Assembly: GCA_937930635.1 (NCBI GenBank)
Contig: CALHCF010000003.1
Coordinates: forward strand, 62,001-126,000
DNA: 64,000 nucleotides
From: an uncultured Rhizobiaceae group bacterium
GTDB taxonomy: Bacteria > Pseudomonadota > Alphaproteobacteria > Rhizobiales > Rhizobiaceae
Direction of reading: 5' to 3'
Of this stretch, positions 8,508 to 16,310 are shown one piece after another. The notes beneath the pieces were generated by a model, which did no database searches, was not told where the DNA came from, and saw only the letters and a program-made list of their open reading frames with translations. The stretch's first letter is position 1; every line of letters starts with the position of its first letter. Both the position numbers and the translations under genes were made by a program.

Positions 8508-9812
8508 CTATCCGATAACCGAGAAACTGGAATCCTGGTTGATTTCACGGTTGCGCGAAAAGAACCCCAGTGAGATTTCCCGCGAAATATTCTCCAGTTT
8601 GAACGCAACCGGGTCTTCATCATGGTTCCTTCCGGCTTCGCAGGCCTCAACAAGCGCTGTCATGATTTTTCCTGCTACCGGCGCGTTCTTGTACTGATTG
8701 CCGCTGGTTCCGCATGCCATGTAGAAGCCCGGCAAATCGGACTTGTCGTAAATCGGGATCCAGTCATCTGAAACATCATAGAGTGCCACAACACCCTTCG
8801 CCGTATCCGGTATGCCGAGTTCCGGGAACCGTTGCCCCAACCGCATGACCATGGTTTTCCATTGCGTTGAAAAATTGGCATCAAAATGGTCCGGTTCGTC
8901 CACCCATTCCTTCTCGTCGCACTCAGGATCTTCAGAACCGATCAGAAGATGATCGCCCTTTTCGGGCCGGGCATAGGTATGCACATCACTGTCTGAATAA
9001 ACAAATCCGGATTCAGTCGAATATCCCGGAGGGGCCGGCACATGTGCCACTTCATGACGAAGAGCACGTGTCGATATCTTCATACCTGTTGTGACCCCGG
9101 CCATGTCGTTGATCTTGGATGAATGAGGCCCCCCAACATTGATAACGACACTCACATCTATCGCTGATCCGTCCGATAATTCGACACCAGACACCCGACC
9201 ATTCTTTTTCAAAATGCCTGTAACAGCCACATTGAACCGAAAATCAGCACCAAGCGCCTGTGCCGCTGCCTGGACATTTTGAGCTGACAGTTTGGGGTCA
9301 TTCACATAACCGCCGCGGGGAAAAAACACGGCTCCTGGAACCTGCGACCCCGTCGGTTGACCAAATTGCGCATCATCAAGCGTTCGGGCCGGATGGTATG
9401 TTCGCGTATCAACCCCTGGATAAAACCGCTCGATGTCTTGTGGTTCGATATGCTCATAGGGGCAGCCAATCTCATCCATCGCCGCACAAACCCGCGCGAG
9501 GTTGTGATTAACCGGCGACTTGATCACCAGACAACCGGTATCGTGATAAGTAATCAGCTCCTGTCCTTTGACATCGCCAACATAGCCCGCCCAGTCCTTC
9601 CAGTAGTGCCATCCCTCAAACGCCAGTGCACAGGTCTCAAAGGCAGAATAATAAGTGCGGATAATTGCGCAGGAGCCTGACGTGGAGCCATGCCCGGCCT
9701 CAGGCAACTTATCCACGGACAAGGTCCGAAAGCCCCTCTTTGTCATTTCAAAGGCGGTACAGGCACCGATCACGCCGGCACCGATAATCAAAGCATCATA
9801 CTTCGCAGCCAT
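8508..9812 (-). CDS. FAD-dependent oxidoreductase, DAO family
   Basis: This 434-aa flavoprotein is of the D-amino-acid oxidase/sarcosine oxidase superfamily. The N-terminal dinucleotide-binding motif (ALIIGAGVIGACTAFEM) and the following E/D-rich turn are clear, and the DAO family C-terminal segment (FYMACGTSGNQYKNAPVAGK) is present. The frame is open to 9944, but the ATG at 9812 places the Rossmann motif at residue 6, as usual. The substrate cannot be decided; an amine or amino acid is expected. It converges with ecfG, and its upstream side ends at the left repeat of the integrated element. Confidence 0.85.
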   Translation of the reverse strand: MAAKYDALIIGAGVIGACTAFEMTKRGFRTLSVDKLPEAGHGSTSGSCAIIRTYYSAFETCALAFEGWHYWKDWAGYVGDVKGQELITYHDTGCLVIKSPVNHNLARVCAAMDEIGCPYEHIEPQDIERFYPGVDTRTYHPARTLDDAQFGQPTGSQVPGAVFFPRGGYVNDPKLSAQNVQAAAQALGADFRFNVAVTGILKKNGRVSGVELSDGSAIDVSVVINVGGPHSSKINDMAGVTTGMKISTRALRHEVAHVPAPPGYSTESGFVYSDSDVHTYARPEKGDHLLIGSEDPECDEKEWVDEPDHFDANFSTQWKTMVMRLGQRFPELGIPDTAKGVVALYDVSDDWIPIYDKSDLPGFYMACGTSGNQYKNAPVAGKIMTALVEACEAGRNHDEDPVAFKLENISREISLGFFSRNREINQDSSFSVIG

Positions 9813-9990
9813 GGCACCCCACCTGCCCTTAAAGTCCGTCATCCAGAAAGGTGCTATCGCAAATGACCAGACAGCGCCAGACATTGCATCCACATCAGAC
9901 CAGCCACCCGTCTCGCCCCAAAGAATAAAGAGCCGCCGCCGCAACCAGAATGCAGCACGAAAACAGGGTTTCCATCCATGTCTTTGAGAA

Positions 9991-10041
9991 AATGGTGGGC
10001 GATACTGGGATTGAACCAGTGACCCCTACAATGTCAATGTA
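9991..10041. repeat. Left attachment-site repeat (tRNA-Val 3' fragment)
   Basis: These 51 bp are identical to 24564-24614, covering the 3' part of tRNA-Val (minus strand) from the anticodon stem through the encoded CCA plus two bases. The sequence then diverges, so this copy is not a complete tRNA. It is the displaced 3' fragment expected after integrase-mediated recombination. Confidence 0.93.
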
Positions 10042-10157
10042 AACGTCTTGTTGTTTCACTGTGTTCCACTGCGCATCAAACTCCCTGGCAAACCTATACA
10101 ATATATGGCTTTTGTGTAACAAGCCGTTTCATAGGATTTCGTGCAGTTTCGAAATCG

Positions 10158-10176
10158 TGTGACCACGATGTGACCA
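10158..10176 (+). promoter_or_regulatory. Candidate integrase arm-type sites, left end
   Basis: TGTGACCACGATGTGACCA contains two TGTGACCA copies 11 bp apart, one helical turn. The same arrangement occurs in the same orientation at 24500-24518 with one base changed. It lies between the core repeat and the integrase ribosome site (AGGAG at 10178), so binding here could also repress int. The function is inferred from position and repetition. Confidence 0.6.
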
Positions 10177-10188
10177 CAGGAGCCAGTC

Positions 10189-11493
10189 GTGCCGAAGATG
10201 AAGTTAACCGACGCAAACGTAAAATCGGCCAAAGCTCTGCCCACAAAGAAGTCAGGCACCGTTGTTGCCACCGAATATGCCGATACGGTCGTGAATGGCT
10301 TAGCTCTGCGTGTCTCTCCTCAGGGGGCTAAATCGTGGACCTACCGATACCGCGTAAATGGAAAGCAGAAGAGACTGTCAATGGGCAAGACTGACAGTGT
10401 TTCCCTTGCTGAAGCCCGCAATCGCGCCAAATCCGAAATCGGGAAAGTTGCTTCCGGTGCGGACCCAGTCAAGGACAAGCAACTCACCAAGATTGCCAAT
10501 GCCGAGAGCACAGACCTACGAACAATCGAGCAAGTAGGCAGGTTTTACTTTGACGAATGCGCTTCTGGCCGCCATCGACCCAACGCAAAGCCAAAGAAGC
10601 AAAGCACTCTGGAACTTGAGACCTACTATTTCGACAAGGACATTTGCCCCGCAGTGGGCAATTTGGAAATGCGCGACTTACAGAAGGCCCACATTCAAAA
10701 GTTTATCAACGGTTTGGGCAAAAGTGCTTCTCAACGCTGCCGAGTCATACTCCACAGCCTCTACACATTTGCCCAGCGCAACGAGATTGTTGAAACTAAT
10801 CCAGTTCAATTTGTAACCGTAACCGGCATAAACGCCCGTGAGCGCGTGGTGAATGATGATGAATTGCGGACAATCTGGCAGGCCTTGACACCACCTATCG
10901 AAATTGAGGGGGCCTCCATATCCCTCGGCGTTGCCCATGCCATCCAGCTCTCATTGGTTACGCTGCAAAGACGCGGCGAGATTGCAGGGATGCAACTTTC
11001 TGAAATTGATCAAGACAAGCGTATCTGGACAATTCCTGCACCCCGAACCAAAAACGGGCGCACTCACGTGGTCCCATTGTCCGCTTTAGCCATGGAAATA
11101 ATTGATGAAGCGCTCGCTCTTGATTCAAAGAAGGGCGAGTTTGTTTTTCCTTCCCCCAAAACGAAGGGGCAACCGATTAATCCGAAAGCAATTACTAGAG
11201 CATTTGGCAGGCTTCGCCGGGCAATATCGCTTGAAGATATCCGCCCGCACGACCTTCGAAGGACCGGAGCAACCAACCTAACCGGCGAAACACTGGGCTT
11301 TACCCGTTTTACAGTGTCCAAAGTTTTGAATCATACCAGTGACACGGGCGGCGCTGCTACTGTGACCGGCGTTTACGACCGCAATGAATACCTTGCTGAG
11401 AAACGGCGAGCATTAAACGCGTGGGCCGAGCGGCTTCAAGAGATAGTTAGCGACAAAAAACCGGAATCCAATGTTGTGAACCTTCGCGGCTAG
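10189..11493 (+). CDS. int: Tyrosine-type site-specific integrase
   Basis: This 434-aa phage/island integrase is of the P4-like type. Residues 5-100 form an Arm/DUF4102 DNA-binding domain (TVVNGLALRVSPQGAKSWTY, RLSMGKTDSVSLAEARNRA). A core-binding SAM-like domain covers about 110-215, and the catalytic domain about 220-430. Catalytic residues are visible: Arg262 (LQRRGEI), His354 and Arg357 (HDLR), His382 and the nucleophile Tyr396 (GVYDRNEY). The start is a GTG with AGGAG 6 bp upstream. The gene reads away from the adjacent left attachment repeat. It looks complete and potentially active. Confidence 0.95.
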   Translation: MPKMKLTDANVKSAKALPTKKSGTVVATEYADTVVNGLALRVSPQGAKSWTYRYRVNGKQKRLSMGKTDSVSLAEARNRAKSEIGKVASGADPVKDKQLTKIANAESTDLRTIEQVGRFYFDECASGRHRPNAKPKKQSTLELETYYFDKDICPAVGNLEMRDLQKAHIQKFINGLGKSASQRCRVILHSLYTFAQRNEIVETNPVQFVTVTGINARERVVNDDELRTIWQALTPPIEIEGASISLGVAHAIQLSLVTLQRRGEIAGMQLSEIDQDKRIWTIPAPRTKNGRTHVVPLSALAMEIIDEALALDSKKGEFVFPSPKTKGQPINPKAITRAFGRLRRAISLEDIRPHDLRRTGATNLTGETLGFTRFTVSKVLNHTSDTGGAATVTGVYDRNEYLAEKRRALNAWAERLQEIVSDKKPESNVVNLRG

Positions 11494-11842
11494 CTTGCCG
11501 GTGGTTGATCGGTCTATGGGCTGACAAAAGGCATTCGACATCGGTCTGATTGACAAACTTTCTCACCGCCACGACTTCAGCCCTGAACTTCCGTTGATCC
11601 ATCAAGACAATAAAGACTTCGCCGATCTCAATATCGAATTCCGAGGCTGGTTCAAATTCCAGTATGATTTTCGGTTGTGGGTGGCCCAGCAATTCCTGCT
11701 CGTGGTTTTGCCCATACAATCCTTGCCACTCGCTTGCTATCAGAAGCCCAGGCTTCCAGCATTTAATGGTTTGATCGATACAATTTTGAAGGGCGACTAA
11801 AAACTCAGAGTGGCGGAGTTCGTTGGGATCGATGCTATGCAT
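11447..11842 (-). CDS. Hypothetical protein, 131 aa, convergent with int
   Basis: I do not recognise this protein. It starts at an ATG with AAAGG 7 bp upstream; a further in-frame ATG at 11857 lacks a ribosome site. The sequence is acidic and mixed alpha/beta in look, with the strand-rich stretch PKIILEFEPASEFDIEIGEVFIVLMDQRKFRAEVV split by charged turns. No signal peptide or membrane segment is seen. Its last 47 bp overlap the 3' end of int on the other strand, which lowers confidence. Confidence 0.45.
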   Translation of the reverse strand: MHSIDPNELRHSEFLVALQNCIDQTIKCWKPGLLIASEWQGLYGQNHEQELLGHPQPKIILEFEPASEFDIEIGEVFIVLMDQRKFRAEVVAVRKFVNQTDVECLLSAHRPINHRQASREGSQHWIPVFCR

Positions 11843-12342
11843 TTGAAGACCTTTCATTGTGAGGCAACATTGCCCGTGTTTCAGGTCTATCTCTCGGTGT
11901 TTTAGAACAGCGAATCTTCAGCCGTAATTTTCACTATCGGAAGTTGTGAACGTGCGCTCAACAGCGTCTCTCAGCACCCTAGCGTCTCTCAGCACCCCGG
12001 CCATGATAATTACAGGCCAATTCACGGTTGACCAGTCACTGGGATAGAGACGTGTGGATGACGCAGCGCGCGGTTCCCGATACCGAAAGGGGCGATATTC
12101 AGCACTGTCCCCGGACCGCGCCACCCAATTGAACGCTACAGAGGAGATACAAATTTTCTGAAAACAACTTCGATAAAATTCCAGGCTGGTGTTAAATGTA
12201 CAAGATTTAGCACTATCGCACTGCATTCTGAACTGTATTATTATCACCGGACTTCGTGTGCGAGATATAGTACCCCCGGATACTCACCACGAAGTTCCAG
12301 GGGCGAGGGGTCGGATGAGCAAGGGCGAATTGCTCTCCGACT
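11843..12342. other. 500 bp without a convincing gene
   Basis: A minus-strand frame (11918-12247) exists but lacks protein-like composition and a ribosome site. The only structure noticed is a perfect-but-one tandem duplication at 11963-11998. The stretch lies between a hypothetical gene and the DUF2513-like gene and may be a decayed part of the element. Confidence 0.5.
11963..11998. repeat. Tandem 18-bp duplication
   Basis: AGCGTCTCTCAGCACCCT at 11963-11980 is followed directly by the same 18-mer with the last base changed to C (11981-11998). It is non-coding, probably a slippage duplication. Confidence 0.8.
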
Positions 12343-12798
12343 TCAACTCTCTCGCAAGCCCAATTTCTTCTTTGCCGCAGTCAGGGCCAATTCCTTTACC
12401 AACCCGGCAATCTCTCGCATCGAAAAGGCCGCTAGCTCACCAGGTGAAAGTGCCTGAGTTAGCTGGTTCCAGATGTCGCATTGTTCCAGTGCAGCAAGAA
12501 AATTGTGCCCGTCAGTGGTCATGTCAGTCACAAAGACAATAGGAGCCTCCATTCCCACTGCGTCGGAAACCCTACCTTCGATCATACCATCATCGTAAAG
12601 ACGCTTTACGTGCCGCATCACAAAGACAGGCTCATAGCCCTCAATCTGGACTGGCGCGGCGCGCAAACTGTCTTTCTCACGGATCACAGCAAGAATTTTG
12701 CAAGTCAGCTCAACATCATTGCGCACATCAGCAACTCTTAGATGGACAATTTGCCCAACGATACCGTGCCGACGCCAGTGTGAATAGTCGTAGAACAT
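12343..12798 (-). CDS. DUF2513-like prophage protein
   Basis: This 151-aa protein resembles DUF2513, a small family frequent in prophages and of unknown function. Visible family-like pieces are ELTCKILAVIREKDSL, VMRHVKRLYDDGMIEG (a winged-helix-like segment) and TTDGHNFLAALEQCDIWNQL, followed by a C-terminal helix. The start is at 12798 with AGGAAAG upstream. It lies 28 bp downstream of a tail-associated gene on the same strand and may be part of that transcript. Confidence 0.65.
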   Translation of the reverse strand: MFYDYSHWRRHGIVGQIVHLRVADVRNDVELTCKILAVIREKDSLRAAPVQIEGYEPVFVMRHVKRLYDDGMIEGRVSDAVGMEAPIVFVTDMTTDGHNFLAALEQCDIWNQLTQALSPGELAAFSMREIAGLVKELALTAAKKKLGLRES

Positions 12799-12826
12799 TG
12801 GTTGTCATCTTTCCTAATTCACTAAC

Positions 12827-13420
12827 CTAGCTACCCATCAAAGCTGACTTCAGTTCAAGGACACGCAAATTCGCAGTGGCCAAAGCCTGATTAAGCGTTT
12901 GATCGACCTGGTTGGCCGTCTGGCAGGCATCCAGTGCGTTAAAGGTGCCTTGACGTATACGGATCAAAGTTGCCGTGATGCTCTTCATAGCCGTTGCCTT
13001 AGCCAGTATTGCCGTTGCCGTCGCTGTGACAGCGGCTTCAGTGACCTGCCCGGTGGCATCAGTGGCAAGATGATAGATCAAGGGTGTGGTGGCCGGTGTG
13101 CCGTTACCGGCAAGGACCACATGGGCTTCAGCCTCTTGTGTGGGCCAGGACTTCTGTTCAGCCTCCGAATATCCGGTGATGAATTGCTGCGCCGCAACAT
13201 CGGCATATTCCACCACCTTGCGCTTGGCTTCGGCAATCAATTGTTCAATCGTCGGGGCTGCTTCAGCAAACGGTTGATCGCTGGCTTCTTCAACCAGAAA
13301 TCCGGGGTAAACCGCCTGCACATGCGCAATGGCTTCGGTGGCTTCTGTAAGTGGCGGGAAAGTCATGGTCACAAAGGCCGCTTCGCCATCGTTTGTTCCC
13401 TTGAAATGCTTCAATGTCAT
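12827..13420 (-). CDS. Phage tail-associated protein (DUF4376-like)
   Basis: This 197-aa protein has an N-terminal part (VTMTFPPLTEATEAIAHVQA, then a Pro/Glu-rich stretch) and a helical, Ala/Thr-rich C-terminus containing AEAKRKVVEYADVAAQQFI and a repeated-helix tail. That layout resembles small phage tail-fibre-associated or DUF4376 proteins, an assignment made by eye. The ribosome site AGGAAC overlaps the end of the preceding gene (5 bp gap), so it is co-translated with the 316-aa gene upstream. No enzyme motif is seen. Confidence 0.5.
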   Translation of the reverse strand: MTLKHFKGTNDGEAAFVTMTFPPLTEATEAIAHVQAVYPGFLVEEASDQPFAEAAPTIEQLIAEAKRKVVEYADVAAQQFITGYSEAEQKSWPTQEAEAHVVLAGNGTPATTPLIYHLATDATGQVTEAAVTATATAILAKATAMKSITATLIRIRQGTFNALDACQTANQVDQTLNQALATANLRVLELKSALMGS

Positions 13421-13425
13421 CTGCT

Positions 13426-14376
13426 TCAGTTCCTAGGTGTTGGGAATGTGGTCATATCGAACGATGCTGGGTAGGCGTATCGGGTGGATGCCGTACCTGT
13501 GCGCACGGGTCTGCCGAATATGCGTATCTGCGACCAATCAGATGGCGCGACCCAATCAACATCGATACGCCGTGCATACTGGCGATTAGGCTGGGTCACA
13601 TAGGGGCCGGTTCCACCTTCCGATGATGCCATGAACAGGAAGCGTGACAGGACGGTTGCTGTCCGTTGACTGTCGGCATTGACACCTGATCCATAAAGCC
13701 GGTTCGGATCGTTCAATGTCAGGGCTGCAATGATAACTTCCCAATCAGCAACTTCAGTGTTGTTCGTAGGCCGACACATCATGTCGATCGAGGCTAGTTT
13801 TTCACCGGAACGATAGAGCCAACCCCGGTTTTCCCACTCAAAAATCGGGTCATTTTGGGTACCGGCATTTTCGGTGGCCTGCATATACCCGATGCCATAG
13901 TTATCATCGGCAAGGCTGATCCATCGCGCGTCGGTATAATGATATACGCGAAAGTCCATCTGATCCTTCGAAATGGACACCGACGACCCGCCACCAGGTG
14001 CTTGTTCAAGCGCCTTGATACGGGTCGCCAGCAGGCCGCGCAAAATATCGTTTGCTAATCGCATGTCGGTGCAGGGCTGCGGTTCGCCTTGTGTTAGATC
14101 TATGGGGCAATCTTCGCCCATGTGGCACCATTGGATTGCCAGCGCCTTAACCGCGAAGCCTTGGAGTGTGTAGGCGGGTTCTGCTTCGATGGCTTCCACA
14201 ATGTCTTTGCATGTCGCGTAAGCTTCGTCTTGCGCCTTACCATCGGCGAGGGTGCCAAGAGCGGTATAAGCCAACCAAGCTTTGCGCAGGCGATTTCCGA
14301 GGCTCAACAAGCCAGCATCGGGGCTTTGAATGTCGGTTGGGCAGGGGATAGGATTTGCAGTCTGTTGCTGTGTCAT
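13426..14376 (-). CDS. Putative phage structural protein with a regulatory-like N-terminus
   Basis: This 316-aa protein seems to have two parts. The first ~110 residues (LGNRLRKAWLAYTALGTLAD, then AEPAYTLQGFAVKALAIQWC) look like the small helical proteins common in alphaproteobacterial prophages. After a Gly/Ser linker (PGGGSSVSISKDQ near 145) the rest is aromatic- and Asn-rich (YGIGYMQATENAGTQNDPIF, DWVAPSDWSQIRIFGRP), like tail or receptor-binding proteins. ATG 14376 is preferred over the TTG at 14409 because it lies one base after the upstream stop. The function is inferred only. Confidence 0.55.
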   Translation of the reverse strand: MTQQQTANPIPCPTDIQSPDAGLLSLGNRLRKAWLAYTALGTLADGKAQDEAYATCKDIVEAIEAEPAYTLQGFAVKALAIQWCHMGEDCPIDLTQGEPQPCTDMRLANDILRGLLATRIKALEQAPGGGSSVSISKDQMDFRVYHYTDARWISLADDNYGIGYMQATENAGTQNDPIFEWENRGWLYRSGEKLASIDMMCRPTNNTEVADWEVIIAALTLNDPNRLYGSGVNADSQRTATVLSRFLFMASSEGGTGPYVTQPNRQYARRIDVDWVAPSDWSQIRIFGRPVRTGTASTRYAYPASFDMTTFPTPRN

Positions 14377-14377
14377 A

Positions 14378-14644
14378 TCAGTACCATTGATGTTTGGGTG
14401 TTTGGTCAATCTGTTCCGGCCAATTCATGTCGCCGAAATCGACAACATCAAACTCTAAGCCGGCGCCATCGCCATTGCTGTGTTCATCATCGCCAGTGTT
14501 TTCGTCATCATCGCAACAGGATTCAATGTCTGGATCGCCGTCGAAGGCATCCAACGCGGCGATAGCGGCTTCCACGGCCTGTTCCAGCTTGTGACGGACT
14601 TGTGCCGCTGTGAGGTGTTCATTGGGCTTGTGAGCGCGGTTCAC
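14378..14644 (-). CDS. Small acidic prophage protein
   Basis: This 88-aa protein starts at a GTG with a strong GGAGGA ribosome site 7 bp upstream; the longer frame to 14716 has no such site. It has a helical N-terminus (AAQVRHKLEQAVEAAIAALD) and then a very acidic tail (DAFDGDPDIESCCDDDENTG...). The phrase LDAFDGDPD-E is common in small proteins of alphaproteobacterial prophages; its role is unknown. It is the first gene of the transcript leaving the divergent operator region and is coupled to the next gene (1-bp gap). Confidence 0.65.
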   Translation of the reverse strand: MNRAHKPNEHLTAAQVRHKLEQAVEAAIAALDAFDGDPDIESCCDDDENTGDDEHSNGDGAGLEFDVVDFGDMNWPEQIDQTPKHQWY

Positions 14645-14723
14645 TTCTTTTCCTCCCTGCCTGATCGGTTGCTTACAATCTCCAAACGGCTTTGAATTCG
14701 CCTTGTTTGCCGTCAACTCTTGA

Positions 14724-14771
14724 TATACACATAAGGTGCATATTTAAGCATGTCAACATTTCGTGTGTATA
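14724..14771. promoter_or_regulatory. Divergent promoter/operator with TATACACA...TGTGTATA dyad
   Basis: TATACACA (14724-14731) and TGTGTATA (14764-14771) form a perfect inverted repeat with a 32-bp spacer between the divergent HTH gene and the 88-aa gene. On the minus strand, TTGACA (complement of 14751-14756), 17 bp, then TATGTG gives a reasonable sigma-70 promoter whose -10 overlaps one half site. The adjacent HTH protein is the natural candidate binder. Confidence 0.55.
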
Positions 14772-14785
14772 GGTTGGGACTTTAA

Positions 14786-15025
14786 GTGATAACACCAAAC
14801 CAAAGCAAAGCAGGCCGTAATTTGGTTGGAGCCACGCAGGAGCGCTTGGCCGAAGCTGCCAATGTCAACAAAAGAACGCTGATGGATTTTGAAAGCGGCA
14901 AGAGGGCTCCAAATCCGTCAACGCTCGCTGCTATTGAGAGAGGGTTGTTGTCAATGGGTGTTCAGGCTTTTCCTGAAAACGGCGGGGGCGCTGGTGTTCG
15001 GTTGGTGAAGCGGCAGAGCGAATAA
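14786..15025 (+). CDS. XRE-family helix-turn-helix regulator
   Basis: This 79-aa protein has a single Cro/CI-like helix-turn-helix (ATQERLAEAANVNKRTLMDF, then ESGKRAPNPSTLAAIERGL). It starts at GTG 14786 and lacks a dimerisation or RecA-cleavable domain, so it is a small repressor or activator and not a full CI. The divergent position and the inverted repeat upstream suggest it controls itself and the minus-strand genes starting at 14644. Confidence 0.85.
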   Translation: MITPNQSKAGRNLVGATQERLAEAANVNKRTLMDFESGKRAPNPSTLAAIERGLLSMGVQAFPENGGGAGVRLVKRQSE

Positions 15026-15100
15026 TTCAGTTGCGACAATGTACACAGATAGGCGGCCACACTTAACAATCCCAATAGTCTCAATGTTCATCACTCAATG

Positions 15101-15116
15101 TGTGAATATAGTCACA
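15101..15116. promoter_or_regulatory. CRP-like palindrome TGTGA-N6-TCACA
   Basis: TGTGAATATAGTCACA is a perfect match to the CRP half-site pair. It lies 70 bp upstream of the 197-aa gene and 76 bp after the HTH gene. A 16-bp palindrome could arise by chance, so regulation by a host CRP homologue is a hypothesis. Confidence 0.4.
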
Positions 15117-15186
15117 GACAATTCTGAAGCGATGCATTTCTCTGAAAGTCAGGTATTTGTCGACATACAGCGAGGTACATTGATTC

Positions 15187-15780
15187 ATGTCAAACACCGA
15201 GCAAAAACACTCCGGAAATATTGCATCCTGGATCGTCGGTATCACGGGAATTCTGGTCGTAGTACCAGCTCTAATCAACGCTGGCGCTGATGTGTATGCA
15301 TCTGTAGCGAACTTGCCCAAATCAGATGCTGAGAAAATCAATTTAGAAATGTTCGAAGAACACTTCGGGAAAAATCCGCTTCACCGCGGCGAGATTCCGG
15401 TCAAGACATCAACTGGTACAATGAGTATGGAGCTTGAAGTTCACACAGGTGGTGACATCCTCATACGCTATGGCAATAGTAGCCAGTGGTTTCGTTCGCC
15501 TGTGAAAGAAATTGGGGCTACGTTCTCCCTTGTCGGAACCGCGTTTGCACAAACTTCAACGGCAAATTCGAACGGCAATTTCTATCAACACGACACTCTC
15601 AAAGGTGGTCAGATTTTGAGGGAGAGGTTTTATTCCAACGGAGAAAAAAAGACCTTTGTCATAGATCGAAAAACCGGGATTTGGAGCGAGCTTGAAGTTG
15701 CTGGCAGCCCCCCGCGACCAGCTCCAAGAAATCTCGTTGTACCGACATTCAAATATCCACAGATCGACGTGACAAAATAG
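15187..15780 (+). CDS. Hypothetical membrane-anchored protein in the element
   Basis: This 197-aa protein has one hydrophobic segment at about residues 13-32 (IASWIVGITGILVVVPALI), suggesting an N-terminal anchor with a soluble remainder. The rest contains a probable beta-rich domain (TGTMSMELEVHTGGDILIRYG, then TFVIDRKTGIWSELEV) and a Pro-rich end. I recognise no family. It is on the plus strand, against the main phage transcript, as cargo genes expressed from the lysogen often are. A role in exclusion or host modification is possible but unsupported. Confidence 0.6.
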   Translation: MSNTEQKHSGNIASWIVGITGILVVVPALINAGADVYASVANLPKSDAEKINLEMFEEHFGKNPLHRGEIPVKTSTGTMSMELEVHTGGDILIRYGNSSQWFRSPVKEIGATFSLVGTAFAQTSTANSNGNFYQHDTLKGGQILRERFYSNGEKKTFVIDRKTGIWSELEVAGSPPRPAPRNLVVPTFKYPQIDVTK

Positions 15781-15981
15781 TCAATGACGATTTCATCGAA
15801 AATTCTCGAAGCTCTAACTCAGAATTCAGATCGCTCAAGTGCCGTTCTTGCCAAAACACCTGATACACTACCCCAATTTTAGACAACACTATGCCTGATC
15901 TCTCAATGTGCGCCAATGATGTGCGGATACTATGACAGGTTAAGTTCCCAAGCGCCCCTGTGCCCCTTGGCAGTAATTTTC

Positions 15982-16161
15982 CTAATTCGGCCCATATTGC
16001 TCGGTTTCTTCAATCAATTCTCCGCTTCGGAAAAGCAGGACAGGCTCGCCCTGCTTTCCATCTGGACTTACACCCACCAAATAAACATCGAACACTTTTG
16101 GATCGTTTCCTGTGTCCGGTTCAAGCTTGTCGAGGCGGCGTTTCATCGCATCAATGTTCAT
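15982..16161 (-). CDS. Small element protein, 59 aa, paralogue of its upstream neighbour
   Basis: This is a 59-aa reading frame beginning MNIDAMKRRLDKLE and ending EETEQYGPN. Its ATG overlaps the TGA of the 50-aa gene upstream (ATGA). The opening matches that of the upstream protein (MNIPSLKRRLDAL), indicating duplication. The middle, PKVFDVYLVGVSPDGKQGEP, looks like a beta hairpin. The function is unknown. Confidence 0.6.
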   Translation of the reverse strand: MNIDAMKRRLDKLEPDTGNDPKVFDVYLVGVSPDGKQGEPVLLFRSGELIEETEQYGPN

Positions 16162-16310
16162 CGTGACTTTACCTCGCGGCGCAAAACTACACCTGTCGGC
16201 TGACCATCCGCTCCCACGATTATGCGCTGAATGGCCGTGACCGCCTCATGGTCATCCGGTGTTAGACGATTCAGTGCATCGAGGCGGCGTTTTAGTGATG
16301 GAATGTTCAT
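16158..16310 (-). CDS. Small element protein, 50 aa
   Basis: This is a 50-aa reading frame beginning MNIPSLKRRLDALNRLTPDD, then IQRIIVGADGQPTGVVLRRE. Its ATG overlaps the stop of the 134-aa gene and its stop overlaps the next ATG, both as ATGA, which supports translation. Both small proteins combine a basic amphipathic start with an xVGxxxDGxPxG-type hairpin. The family is not recognised by name, though similar small proteins occur in alphaproteobacterial prophages. Confidence 0.6.
   Translation of the reverse strand: MNIPSLKRRLDALNRLTPDDHEAVTAIQRIIVGADGQPTGVVLRREVKSR

Noticed and set aside
9991..10041. A second tRNA-Val gene at the left end
   Set aside because: Only the 3' 51 bp match; the acceptor 5' strand and D-arm are absent, so it is an attachment-site remnant.
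11918..12247. 109-aa minus-strand reading frame
   Set aside because: No ribosome site, poor composition for a protein, and no family resemblance; it spans a tandem duplication.
15916..16203. 95-aa plus-strand reading frame
   Set aside because: It is antisense to the two small minus-strand genes that are supported by ATGA overlaps and mutual similarity.
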